Shown: positions 30,987 through 39,559 of the stretch, piece after piece
Layout: each line of letters starts with the position of its first letter
Position numbering within the stretch: position 1 is the first letter of the stretch
DNA from: Planctomycetota bacterium
GTDB taxonomy: Bacteria; Planctomycetota; Planctomycetia; Gemmatales; Gemmataceae
Assembly: GCA_021413735.1 (NCBI GenBank)
Contig: JAIOPV010000160.1
Span: 1 to 52,822 of the forward strand
Reading direction: 5' to 3'
Length of the DNA stretch: 52,822 nt
The notes under the pieces: model-generated
What the model was told of the DNA's origin: nothing
Database searches by the model: none
The model's input: only the letters and a program-made list of their open reading frames with translations
Made by a program: the position numbers and the translations under genes

Positions 30987-31006
30987 CGGAGGACGTCAGT
31001 CCTCCG
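30987..31006. repeat. 20-bp palindromic repeat, left of the IS
   Basis: CGGAGGACGTCAGTCCTCCG: 8-bp stem, 4-base loop. Its exact reverse complement lies at 32351-32370 on the other side of the insertion sequence. Confidence 0.7.
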
Positions 31007-31045
31007 GTTGTTTATTCGCGCTTACTGGATTGTTCGGCAATTAGG

Positions 31046-32344
31046 GCCCGTAAATGATTACCCGTTGCATATTAGTCAGTTTCTTGATGTTTGATCGTGT
31101 AGTTCCATTCGCCGTGGAAGTGGTGTGGATGTAGGTCTACAGTTGCCAGTTGTTCATCAGTGACTTTCACCTTGGTGGGATAGAGTTCTGTGTCCAACTC
31201 TGCCTGCACTCGCAACCCCGTTTCTGTTGTCGTAGCCCCAATCAGATTGACGACCACCTGATAGCTGATCAACGGGCGACCTCGCCAATTCATGGTGATG
31301 TAGGAGAACAAACGATGCTCGATCTTGTTCCATTTGCTGGTTCCCGGTGGATAGTGACAGACCACCACATCCAACCCCGTTTCGTTGGCCCACCGTTGCA
31401 GTTCCAACTTCCATAAACGAAGGCGGTAACCATTACTGCCACCGCTATCCGCACACACCAATAACTTCTTCGGTTTGGAATACAGCGGTTGGCCCATCTC
31501 TCGCCACCAACGGCGGATACTCTCCACCGCAAAGCTCGCCGTATCATGCGAACAACCCACCGTGACCCACCCCAAGTTGTGTTGGGGATCATAGACACCA
31601 CGAGGGACTGCTTTGGGCACGTCTGGATCGGGAAAGTCATGCACATCGACCTGCTCAGGCTGACCTTGCGGTTGCCATTCTTGCCCCGAATTTGCATGGT
31701 TTCCGACCAGTTCCTTCTTCTTGCTATCGACTGAGATGACGGGCCAATTGTGTCTCAGAAAGGTCTTGCTCTGGCGTTGGATGTAGCGGAACTGGGCATC
31801 CCGATCCGGATGTTGTTTCCCCTCTTGGGTCTTGGCATTCCCTTGCAAACTGTAGTGCAAAGCATGCAACATCTGAGCGACTTTCACATGGCTCACTCGA
31901 TGTTTGTTTGCCGTGAGCAGACGTGCCAAATGGCGTGTACTTTTGCAGGTCCAGCGTAAAGGCGACATGGGATCGCCCCGAGCCTCTGGGTCAATCAAAG
32001 CTTCCAAGGCTTCGATGAGGTGTGGGTCATGTTCGACCAGTTCCTTGCGTCCGGCTCCGGGTTGCCGGACCCGATCAACGGGGAGGGGCGGTTGACGAAG
32101 ACTCTGAATGGCACGAGAGATGGTGGGACGAGACAAACCCGTGGCCCGGACCACGAGGGCAATCCCTCCTCGCCCCAATTGTTCCGCATCGACGGCAGCG
32201 ACAAGGTACTGCTGGTGATCATTCAGGTGCGGGAACAACAAGTCATATTTCTGCTCAAGTTTTTCAACGGTAGTCATCCTGACATCATACCGTTGTGCTT
32301 GACCCGCTGGACTGGTCAAATGTAACGATTATTGATTTACGGGC
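31046..32344. mobile_element. ISAzo13-family insertion sequence
   Basis: About 1.3 kb, one transposase gene. The ends are imperfect inverted repeats: GCCCGTAAAT identical at both tips, followed by matched positions in the next 17 bases (A, TA, CGTT, CA, T). No target duplication is certain. It lies in the gap between mutS2 and the TIGR03067 gene and disrupts no recognised gene. Confidence 0.8.
31072..32277 (-). CDS. ISAzo13-family transposase
   Basis: 401 residues from ATG 32277 (MTTVEKLEQKYDLLFPHLND); an upstream ATG at 32319 runs close to the IS end. HTH region GIALVVRATGLSRPTISRAI near residue 50; catalytic DDE core with WPVISVDSKKKELVGNHANSG, LLVCADSGGSNGYRLRLWK and GTSKWNKIEHRLFSYITMNW, the hallmark motifs of the family. 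Full length and apparently intact, so the IS may still be active. Terminal stop lies 26 bases inside the left inverted repeat. Confidence 0.92.
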   Translation of the reverse strand: MTTVEKLEQKYDLLFPHLNDHQQYLVAAVDAEQLGRGGIALVVRATGLSRPTISRAIQSLRQPPLPVDRVRQPGAGRKELVEHDPHLIEALEALIDPEARGDPMSPLRWTCKSTRHLARLLTANKHRVSHVKVAQMLHALHYSLQGNAKTQEGKQHPDRDAQFRYIQRQSKTFLRHNWPVISVDSKKKELVGNHANSGQEWQPQGQPEQVDVHDFPDPDVPKAVPRGVYDPQHNLGWVTVGCSHDTASFAVESIRRWWREMGQPLYSKPKKLLVCADSGGSNGYRLRLWKLELQRWANETGLDVVVCHYPPGTSKWNKIEHRLFSYITMNWRGRPLISYQVVVNLIGATTTETGLRVQAELDTELYPTKVKVTDEQLATVDLHPHHFHGEWNYTIKHQETD

Positions 32345-32350
32345 ACTTAC

Positions 32351-32370
32351 CGGAGGACTGACGTCCTCCG
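32351..32370. repeat. 20-bp palindromic repeat, right of the IS
   Basis: CGGAGGACTGACGTCCTCCG, the reverse complement of 30987-31006. The pair forms an inverted, BIME-like arrangement around the IS. Confidence 0.7.
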
Positions 32371-32383
32371 CTCGCCAAAGAAA

Positions 32384-32866
32384 TCACTTCACTTGCCGTG
32401 CCCACGTCTCAAGGAAACAGCCACTCGTCGCGGCGGCCTTGAACTCGGTGGGCTTTGGCTTCTCCTCAGGGCCGTAGCACATCTTCAACTGGTTGCCTGC
32501 GATTTCGTAGATGCCGTGGAGTTTCTTGCCCTTCAGCGGACCTTGCGCGAACTCAAACGTGATCGTCTTCGGGCTTGCCGCAGCGTCGAGACTGATGTTC
32601 GCAAGCGCGAGCCGCAGAACCTTCGGAGGCATAACGGACCGATCCACGAAGTACAGGTGATACTCGTTCTTGTCGAACACGCTAGTGACTTGCTTCATCA
32701 CGTCAGCAGGCATCTGCGGCACGCCCTGGAATTCGCACTGTAGCGGTTTCCAGTTGCCCTGCAACGACGCGAGATCGTCTTCTGGTTTTGGGTTCGCAGC
32801 CTGTGCTGAGAACGTGAAGGTCGTTGCCATTCCTGCTATCACCGCGAAGAGTGCGACCCGCGACAT
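32384..32866 (-). CDS. Secreted TIGR03067-domain protein
   Basis: 160 residues with a signal peptide (MSRVALFAVIAGMATTFTFS, cleavage probably after AQA). The mature part has DLASLQGNWKPLQCEFQG, the LQGxW opener of the TIGR03067 family common in planctomycetes, and ends KLHGIYEIAGNQLKMCYGPE. The family function is unknown; members are exported and often occur in multiple copies. It is divergent from the following oxidase gene. Confidence 0.85.
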   Translation of the reverse strand: MSRVALFAVIAGMATTFTFSAQAANPKPEDDLASLQGNWKPLQCEFQGVPQMPADVMKQVTSVFDKNEYHLYFVDRSVMPPKVLRLALANISLDAAASPKTITFEFAQGPLKGKKLHGIYEIAGNQLKMCYGPEEKPKPTEFKAAATSGCFLETWARQVK

Positions 32867-32972
32867 CGCCCACCCCCTGTAATCAGATTCGTTCGTGATC
32901 CCGACAACTCGCGGCAGATATGCCGTGGTGAGGGTGGGGAGTCAACGTCAACCGGAGCCGTACAATTCTCGC

Positions 32973-34115
32973 ATGGCGAAGCATCCGGACGTGGCGATCA
33001 TTGGCGGCGGCATCATCGGGCTGACCTGCGCGTACTTCCTGGCGAAGGCGGGCTTGTCTGTCGAGGTGTTCGACCGTGGCGACTTCGGCAAAGAAGCATC
33101 GTGGGCCGGTGCGGGCATCATTCCGCCAGGAAACCCAGCCGCGGCAGCTACCCCGATTGACCGCTTGCGAGCGATTGGTTCAATGCGATATCCGGGCTTC
33201 TCGGAGGAGCTTCGCGAACTGACGGGAATCGACAACGGCTACCTTCGCTGTGGCGGAATTGAATTCCTCGACGCGGAAGAAGCTGCGGACGTGCTTCCAC
33301 TTTGGGAGAACGAAGGCATCGCGTTCGAGAAGTTGTCGCGGGGAGCGCTGCGTTCATTCGAGCCAGCTCTCGCGGAAGTTGCGGGCGAACCGTATCTGCT
33401 GCCGGGCTGCGGGCAGGTGCGAAACCCACGGCACCTCCAGGCGTTGGTCGTGGCATGCGAGAAGGTGGGCGTGACGCTTCGGCCAAACTTGCGTATCGAG
33501 ACCTGGAGACGATGCCCAGATCTCAACAACCCCGCCATCGAGTTACTGTCGGCCGGTACGACCCACCAAGCGGATCGTTATCTTCTCACTGCAGGCGCCT
33601 GGAGTGAATTGTTTCTGAATAGTTTTGGACGACCTGCCGGCATTCACCCCGTTCGCGGGCAGATCGTGTTGCTGAAGACGCCCACTCGCATAGTCACCCG
33701 CGTGCTGATGCTTGGTAAGCGTTACCTTGTGCCGCGGTTAGATGGCCACGTTCTCATCGGTTCGACCGAGGAGCCGGAAGCATTCTTCGAGAAGGCGAAC
33801 ACCGCCGAGGCTGTCGCCGAGTTGATCGGACTCGCGGTTCGCACCGTGCCTGCGTTGGCGTCGGCGGAACTGGTGAAATGTTGGAGCGGGTTGCGGCCGG
33901 GGTCGCCGGATGGGTTGCCGTTCATTGGGCGGGTGCCGGGATGGGATAACCTCTTCGTGGCGACGGGTCATTTCCGGGCTGGTGTGCAGCTTTCGGTCGG
34001 CACTGCTCAGGCGATTACTGAACTGTTAACAGGAAAGCCGACGTGCGTTCCTCTGGAAGCGTTCGCCGTGGATCGTCAGCCCCACAGCGGCAGTAAATCT
34101 GCGTTTCGCAGTTAA
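32973..34115 (+). CDS. thiO: ThiO-like FAD-dependent glycine oxidase
   Basis: 380 residues from ATG 32973. FAD-binding Rossmann start VAIIGGGIIGLTCAYFLAKAG, then GKEASWAGAGIIPPG (second FAD contact of the DAAO family), RGQIVLLKTP and the C-terminal WSGLRPGSPDGLPFIGRVPG and FVATGHFRAGVQLS. ThiO oxidises glycine to an imine for thiazole synthesis in thiamine biosynthesis. No other thi gene lies nearby, so a related D-amino-acid oxidase role is possible. A longer reading from 32895 adds 26 residues without family similarity. Confidence 0.8.
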   Translation: MAKHPDVAIIGGGIIGLTCAYFLAKAGLSVEVFDRGDFGKEASWAGAGIIPPGNPAAAATPIDRLRAIGSMRYPGFSEELRELTGIDNGYLRCGGIEFLDAEEAADVLPLWENEGIAFEKLSRGALRSFEPALAEVAGEPYLLPGCGQVRNPRHLQALVVACEKVGVTLRPNLRIETWRRCPDLNNPAIELLSAGTTHQADRYLLTAGAWSELFLNSFGRPAGIHPVRGQIVLLKTPTRIVTRVLMLGKRYLVPRLDGHVLIGSTEEPEAFFEKANTAEAVAELIGLAVRTVPALASAELVKCWSGLRPGSPDGLPFIGRVPGWDNLFVATGHFRAGVQLSVGTAQAITELLTGKPTCVPLEAFAVDRQPHSGSKSAFRS

Positions 34116-34164
34116 ACACCAATCCCGATTGATGTTACGACGCGATCGCTATATTCTTACACTA

Positions 34165-34244
34165 TTTCTTCCGGACGAGTGATATGGTTCCGGGTCTGAA
34201 ATGGATGGTTCCGGGCGTGGGGTGGGGAAGTGGGCCGGAACCAT
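34165..34244 (+). repeat. 80-bp interspersed repeat, copy A
   Basis: Seventy of 80 positions match the reverse complement of 39344-39423. It contains GGTTCCGG steps and GGGGTGGGG. It lies upstream of the dynamin-like pair, in the 200-base gap after the glycine oxidase. Confidence 0.75.
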
Positions 34245-34316
34245 CCGAGTGTGCTTGACAATTCGCGGAACGTCAGGCTACAGCGACATTCTACCCGCCG
34301 TCTGTAAAATGATGTG

Positions 34317-36209
34317 ATGGAACCCACCGAACACCGTTCCGCAGTCGGGCAGCTTGCCGACGATCTGCGCTGGCTCGAAGACCATTGCCGTCGGCAACCG
34401 GAACTGTCGGCGCACGCGGGGACGCTGCGTCTGGCTTCGGCGCTGACGCGTAACGTGATTGGGCCGTTCCTTGAAGGGCAGCCTGCGCGACCGTTGCACA
34501 TCGCGGTTGTGGGTGGTGCTGGCGCTGGGAAAAGCACCGTGGTGAACTTCCTCTCGGGCACGGTCGTTGCGGAAGCGAACCCGCAAGCTGGCTACACGCG
34601 ACACCCAACGGCGTTCCTGCCCACCGGTCCCGCATTCCAGTGGCCGACCTACATCGGCTTCATGGGTTCGCTGAATCGGCTCAGTGGCGAGAAGCCCGCG
34701 AACGCTGACGAAGACGTCTATCAGGTGAAGCGGATTCCGGTGTCAAAATCCGGCGACGCCGATCCGCTGTCTGACTTCGTGATCTGGGACTGCCCGGACA
34801 TGACGACCTGGGCCTCGTTGGTTTATGTCAACCGCCTGCTCGAAGTTGCTGCCCTCGCCGATGTGATCGTTTATGTGGCTTCCGATGAACGCTACAACGA
34901 CGAGGTGCCGACGCAGTTCTTACACATGCTCGTGAAGGCTGGCAAGGCTGTTGTCGTCGTGCTGACGAAGGTTCGCGAGCCGGACGCCGCTGCGCTCACG
35001 GATCACTTCAAACGCGAGATTCTGGGCCGCCTGCCGAAGCTGCCGGACGGCACAACGCCTGCCGTGCCGGTGATCGCGTTCCCGCAGATGCCGCAGAGCG
35101 AACGCACCGACCCGAGCGGAGCCGGAGCCAAGCATCGCGTGCTGCTGTTGAATCAGATTCTCATGGCGGTGGATTCTGATGCCAGTATGCGAATCCGCAC
35201 CGTCTCCAACGCGGCGAAGTTTCTCAGCACCGCTGGCGCTGGCTTGCTCGATGTGGCCCGCAAAGACCTCGCGGAATTCGACGCCTGGAAGTCGGCCGTG
35301 GTCAGTGGCAAAGCGGAATTCGAGGAGCGCTACCGCAACGAGTTCCTGTCTGGCGAGCAGTTCCACAGGTTCGATCGTTACCGCGATCAGCTCATGGATT
35401 TGCTGGAGTTGCCCGGCGCGGGCCGAATGCTGGGCGGCTTCATCTGGCTGCTGCGCTCGCCATACCGCTGGACACGGGATTACGTCGCGGGTTTGATCGT
35501 GCGACCCGACGTGTTCAACCTCTCCGAGCAAACCGTACTCACAGCGTCGCTAACAGGCTGGCTCGACAAGCTGCAAGCAGAGGCACTGCGGCGATCGAGT
35601 ACGCACGCGGTCTGGAAGCAGATCGCGATTCGCTTCGACACGGAACTCGGTCCGCAGGCCCGCGAGCGGTTCAATCAGGAGTTACGCAACTTTGAGATGA
35701 AGGAAACCGACGAGTTGGAGCAAGCCGGCAAGAAGCTGGTTGAGGGCTTGGAGGGCCGGCCCGCGTTGCTGTACTCGCTCCGCAGCGGCAAGCTGATTGT
35801 CGATCTCGTGGCGGTTGGCAGCGTCGTGGCTCTGACGTGGCCGCCTGGATGGTATCTGCTCCTGATTCCGGTTCTGGTGTCCGCCACGCATCAGGCAACT
35901 GAACTGGCAGTGCGAGCGGTCGCTGAAGGTGCCCGTGCTCGCGTGCGGCATCAGCGAGAAACGCTTGTCTCTGGCGTGCTGACAACGCCGCTTTCAACGT
36001 GGCTCGCGGAGTGGCCCGCGACCGGCGGTTCGAGCATCGAGAAATTGCAGCAGGTGTTGCACCGCGTCCCCGAAACGATTCGGCAGATGGAACAGCGAGT
36101 GAAAGCGAAGGCCGCGGAGTTGGTTCCAGTCAAGCCGCCAACGCCATCAGTTCTGCCATTGCCGCCCGGTGTTCTGACCGAAGCCCCGAAAGATAGCACT
36201 ACGCCATGA
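34317..36209 (+). CDS. Dynamin-like GTPase 1
   Basis: 630 residues from ATG 34317. The GTPase head has the P-loop GGAGAGKS (66-73), a switch-type YTRHPTAFLPTGPAF, a G3 reading WDCPDM (DxxG altered) and a G4 reading LTKVREPDA, without the usual (N/T)KxD. A stalk-like helical region follows, then a hydrophobic hairpin near residues 495-530 (LIVDLVAVGSVVALTWPPGWYLLLIPVL) for membrane contact and a helical tail. Bacterial dynamin-like proteins remodel membranes, often as pairs. The stop overlaps the next gene (ATGA), so the two are made together. An in-frame GTG three bases earlier exists. Confidence 0.82.
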   Translation: MEPTEHRSAVGQLADDLRWLEDHCRRQPELSAHAGTLRLASALTRNVIGPFLEGQPARPLHIAVVGGAGAGKSTVVNFLSGTVVAEANPQAGYTRHPTAFLPTGPAFQWPTYIGFMGSLNRLSGEKPANADEDVYQVKRIPVSKSGDADPLSDFVIWDCPDMTTWASLVYVNRLLEVAALADVIVYVASDERYNDEVPTQFLHMLVKAGKAVVVVLTKVREPDAAALTDHFKREILGRLPKLPDGTTPAVPVIAFPQMPQSERTDPSGAGAKHRVLLLNQILMAVDSDASMRIRTVSNAAKFLSTAGAGLLDVARKDLAEFDAWKSAVVSGKAEFEERYRNEFLSGEQFHRFDRYRDQLMDLLELPGAGRMLGGFIWLLRSPYRWTRDYVAGLIVRPDVFNLSEQTVLTASLTGWLDKLQAEALRRSSTHAVWKQIAIRFDTELGPQARERFNQELRNFEMKETDELEQAGKKLVEGLEGRPALLYSLRSGKLIVDLVAVGSVVALTWPPGWYLLLIPVLVSATHQATELAVRAVAEGARARVRHQRETLVSGVLTTPLSTWLAEWPATGGSSIEKLQQVLHRVPETIRQMEQRVKAKAAELVPVKPPTPSVLPLPPGVLTEAPKDSTTP

Positions 36210-38062
36210 GCGAAGCCGCCACAGTCGCCGAGCCGCAACCGCTGCTTCGCACACTCGCTCCCCTGCTCCGCGGGTTGGAGCGGCAAGTGCGGACGTGGCT
36301 CGACACTCGCCGTCGATTCCCGCTCACGATGCTTCAGCGAGCCGAACTCGAAGGACTCGCCGACGACCTCCGACGCCAAGGCGACGCCCTCGACGTCGAG
36401 AAACCGCTGCTGACGATCATGCTCATGGGCGGCACCGGCGTCGGGAAGTCTTCGCTGCTGAATGCACTCTCAGGGGCACCGATCGCACAGGCGGCGTTCA
36501 CACGCCCGACTACCCGCGACCCGGTGGTGTACTTCCACAACTCGGTACGTTCGGATCGCCTCGATCCGGCATTGCGACTGTGCAGACTCGCCCAGCACGA
36601 CCGTGCCGGCCTCGAACAAAAGATCATCGTTGACACGCCCGACCTCGACTCGAACGACCTCGCCAACCGCGAGAAACTGAAGGCATTGCTGCCGATCGCC
36701 GACATTGTGCTGTACGTCGGTTCTCAGGAGAAGTACCACGACAAGCTCGGCTGGGATCTGTTCAAGGAGCAGCGGCAGCGGCGAGCGTTCGCGTTCGTGC
36801 TGAACAAGTGGGATCGCTGCGTCACCGGCGAGAGCGGCCTTCGCCCCGACGAAGACCTCCTCAAAGACCTCAAGGATGAAGGCTTCGCGAACCCGCTGCT
36901 GTTCCGCACGACGGCGCAACTGTGGATCGACTCGGCCGCGAAGTCTGGTACATGGCCACCGCCAACGCCGCCGGACCTGCCTGAAGGCGAACAGTTCACG
37001 CTGCTCCGGAACTGGCTCGAACTCGGCCTGACCCGCCTGGAGATCGAGGCGGTCAAGGCACGCGGCGTTGGGCAACTTCTGTCCTCGGTTTCCCGTGTCG
37101 TCGATGGCCTCCGACCGCCCGATCTCACTGCCGAATCCGAGAAGGTGAAAGACGCCTGGAAGCAGACGCTCGCGGCTGAAGCCGATGTTCAAGGCGAAGT
37201 TCTCGTCGGCACACTAGAGCCGTATCAGACGGAAGTGGAGCATCATTTCAGTGTCGAGGATCAGCAGCGGTATCGCGGGCTAATGGCAGCGTATCTGCGG
37301 TTCTCGACACGAATGCGTTACTCCAAGAGTGGCCTGCGGGATCGTATTCCGTTCGCGGGGCGAATCCTGCCGGGTGCGAAAGTCGAAACGCCCGTCGAGT
37401 GGAACCTCGGGGAGTTCGTTCAGGAATGTGCCCGCAGCGCCGGTGAGCGTGTCCTGGATCAACGCACGACTGCACTTGTGAACCGGTTGCTGGTTGAAGG
37501 CGATCAGCGCGGCTTTCCACTCGCGCTCTTGAACGATCCGACTTCCGCCGTTGGCCGCATGGACTGGCGTGACCGCGTGACCCGTGCCGTGATCGACTCG
37601 CTTGCGGAAGTGGAACGCGAAGCGACGAACCCCACTGGCTGGCGACGTGTCTTACGGGGCACGCTCACGACAATGGCGAACACGCTTCCGGAGCTGGCGC
37701 TGATCGTGACGGCTGGCACGCTGCTGTTCAACTTCATTGTGCATCAGATCACGCCAGGCATGTTCGAGATGTCGCTGATCGCGTTGATTCCGCTGGTCGT
37801 CATCATCGCGGTTCACTTGCTGATCCTGATGCTGTTGCCGATCCGCTGGCAGGCGATTCGCGAGCGGTTCCGCACTAAACTCGCCACGCGGATGACCGAA
37901 GAACTCGAGCGTGCCTACCTGAAGGTGCCCGTGGATATCGCTGCTGCGTTGCGTGAAGAACGCAAGCAGGTCGATGTGTTGATTGCCGAAACGAAAGTCG
38001 TGAGCGATTTCCTGGCTGAACGTCAGCAGGCCGCTCAGGTGACCGAACTGTATGGAGCGTGA
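36206..38062 (+). CDS. Dynamin-like GTPase 2
   Basis: 618 residues. P-loop GGTGVGKS (75-82), TRPTTRDPVVYFHN (switch I Thr), G3 VDTPDLDSND, and a canonical G4 VLNKWDRC. Helical stalk follows, then a two-helix hydrophobic hairpin near 500-555 (LPELALIVTAGTLLFNFIVH; MSLIALIPLVVIIAVHLLIL) and a short coiled C-terminus. Unlike its partner it has a standard NKxD base-recognition motif. Start overlaps the stop of GTPase 1 by ATGA, which implies a hetero-oligomer of a fully equipped and a degenerate GTPase. Confidence 0.85.
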   Translation: MSEAATVAEPQPLLRTLAPLLRGLERQVRTWLDTRRRFPLTMLQRAELEGLADDLRRQGDALDVEKPLLTIMLMGGTGVGKSSLLNALSGAPIAQAAFTRPTTRDPVVYFHNSVRSDRLDPALRLCRLAQHDRAGLEQKIIVDTPDLDSNDLANREKLKALLPIADIVLYVGSQEKYHDKLGWDLFKEQRQRRAFAFVLNKWDRCVTGESGLRPDEDLLKDLKDEGFANPLLFRTTAQLWIDSAAKSGTWPPPTPPDLPEGEQFTLLRNWLELGLTRLEIEAVKARGVGQLLSSVSRVVDGLRPPDLTAESEKVKDAWKQTLAAEADVQGEVLVGTLEPYQTEVEHHFSVEDQQRYRGLMAAYLRFSTRMRYSKSGLRDRIPFAGRILPGAKVETPVEWNLGEFVQECARSAGERVLDQRTTALVNRLLVEGDQRGFPLALLNDPTSAVGRMDWRDRVTRAVIDSLAEVEREATNPTGWRRVLRGTLTTMANTLPELALIVTAGTLLFNFIVHQITPGMFEMSLIALIPLVVIIAVHLLILMLLPIRWQAIRERFRTKLATRMTEELERAYLKVPVDIAAALREERKQVDVLIAETKVVSDFLAERQQAAQVTELYGA

Positions 38063-38110
38063 CAAGTCTATCCGCGAGTGCGGGTATGCTTTAAGAACGC
38101 GAGGAAGATC

Positions 38111-39061
38111 ATGGCAGATGGAAAATGGATCAGCGGCCTGACGCCCGAGATGTCGGTTGCGGATGCGGCAAAAGCGGTGCTGTCGGCGCGGTTCGAGGTG
38201 GTGCGTCAGGAGTTGCCGAACGTCATCGAACGGCCATACCACGACCCTGAACACGTTCACCAGTTGCGAGTCGGAACACGGCGAGCATCCGCAGCACTAC
38301 GCATCTTCAAAGACTGCCTGCCTCGCAAGCAACTCAAACTGGTGAAGCAACATCTGCGGACGATTCGCCAGGCTGCGGGCGACGCACGCGATTGGGATGT
38401 CTTCCGCATGAGTTTACCCGCCGCGAAGGCTCTCTCAACGCCAGCAGGTAAGCCTGCACTCGACTTCCTTCTTGGCTATGCGATGGGCGAACGCACGACC
38501 GCACAAGCGCGGCTCGCCGACGCTGCGATCATTGCTGGCCCGAAGTTCAGCGAGGCGAGCATTGAACTGCCGACGCTCGCGCGTGACCCGGAAGACAAGG
38601 AGCAGTTGCCGAACTTCGGTTCGCTCGCGGCGATTCAGTTTGGCGAATTGCTCGCGGCGTTCGACGAGGAAGTAAAGGCGAACCCCACAGAGCCGGAGGA
38701 GTTGCACCAACTCCGCATCCTCGGCAAACGTGCCCGCTACTCGCTGGAAATCTTTGTGAGTTCCTTCCCGCCAGCATTCAAAGATGCCGTGTATCCGTCG
38801 GTCGAAAAGGCCCAAGAACTGCTCGGCGAAATTCAGGACGCAGCCGTGAGTCGCGATCGGCTGACCGTGCTACGGGACAAGGTGAAGCTCGCGGTGCCGG
38901 ATGAGTGGCCGCGATTTCAGAAGGGATTCGACGGCTTGATAGCGTCGATGCGTGCGAAGTTGCCTGCGGGTCGGAAGGCGTTCACCGCGTGGCGCAAGGA
39001 ATGGACGAAGCTCATCGCCGGCGTCCGTTTAGAGATCGTTGCTGCAACAGTGACCGCGTGA
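38111..39061 (+). CDS. CHAD-domain protein
   Basis: 316 residues from ATG 38111, with GAGGAAG upstream. The helical CHAD domain shows repeated His/Arg/Lys motifs: DPEHVHQLRVGTRRASAALR, RTIRQAAGDARDWDV, EPEELHQLRILGKRARYSLE and ELLGEIQDAAVSRDR. CHAD domains bind polyphosphate. It follows the dynamin pair by 48 bases on the same strand, so all three may be one transcription unit; a functional link is not established. Confidence 0.88.
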   Translation: MADGKWISGLTPEMSVADAAKAVLSARFEVVRQELPNVIERPYHDPEHVHQLRVGTRRASAALRIFKDCLPRKQLKLVKQHLRTIRQAAGDARDWDVFRMSLPAAKALSTPAGKPALDFLLGYAMGERTTAQARLADAAIIAGPKFSEASIELPTLARDPEDKEQLPNFGSLAAIQFGELLAAFDEEVKANPTEPEELHQLRILGKRARYSLEIFVSSFPPAFKDAVYPSVEKAQELLGEIQDAAVSRDRLTVLRDKVKLAVPDEWPRFQKGFDGLIASMRAKLPAGRKAFTAWRKEWTKLIAGVRLEIVAATVTA

Positions 39062-39064
39062 CGA

Positions 39065-39268
39065 TCAGTTCCCCGATCGCGGTGACGGTCCCACGGGCGC
39101 ACCAAGATCGGGCGGTGGAATGCGATCGGCGGGGTCGCGTGGCGGTGGTGCAGGTGTGCGTGGTCCGGGCGGTTTGCTCGGACAGACGCAATCGAGGAAG
39201 CCCGCGATTGGGGCATTGCTGCACCCAGCCAGGAAACAGACGACGGCGAGAACTGCGAGCCGTTTCAT
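39065..39268 (-). CDS. Small lipoprotein
   Basis: 67 residues: MKRLAVLAVVCFLAGCSNAP gives a lipobox (LAGC) with the acylated Cys at 16. The mature part is short and proline-rich (CPSKPPGPRTPAPPPRDPAD). Function unknown; probably anchored in the outer or inner membrane. It is convergent with the CHAD gene, with four bases between stops, and upstream of it is repeat copy B. A longer reading from 39499 has no support. Confidence 0.65.
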   Translation of the reverse strand: MKRLAVLAVVCFLAGCSNAPIAGFLDCVCPSKPPGPRTPAPPPRDPADRIPPPDLGAPVGPSPRSGN

Positions 39269-39343
39269 GCTCGGGGGAATAGAGCGACGACGATGGAAAC
39301 GCAAGAGGAACCACGAGGAGTTGAGGTATAACGAAGTCCGTGG

Positions 39344-39423
39344 TTGATTCCGGCCCACTACCCCACCCCTCGTCCGGAACCAACCATTGCAGACCCGGAA
39401 CCATTCCATTCGTCCGGAAGAAA
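39344..39423 (-). repeat. 80-bp interspersed repeat, copy B
   Basis: Inverted relative to copy A (34165-34244), 70 of 80 positions identical. The rest of the 290-base gap before holB (39424-39559) holds further CCGGAA-type steps (near 39525 and 39545) but no gene. Confidence 0.75.
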
Positions 39424-39559
39424 CTCCATCAGAATATCGTGTCTCGAAACGCATCCCTTTTCTGGGATGCCGTTTGTGGCTTTCGAGTCGAAACTTCATG
39501 AACTTGCCAAGGATTCCACCAGCCCCGGAACCAATCCCCTGCTTCCGGAATCAACGCCG

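Noticed and set aside
31046-32344. IS630- or IS3-type element
   Set aside because: A single long frame with DSKKKE, DSGGSN and KWNKIEHRLFS motifs fits ISAzo13 and does not match the others.
34920-35531. A 203-residue minus-strand open frame inside dynamin-like GTPase 1
   Set aside because: Antisense to a well-supported gene; no domain seen.
36470-37192. A 240-residue minus-strand open frame inside dynamin-like GTPase 2
   Set aside because: Antisense to the GTPase domain and with reverse-frame composition.
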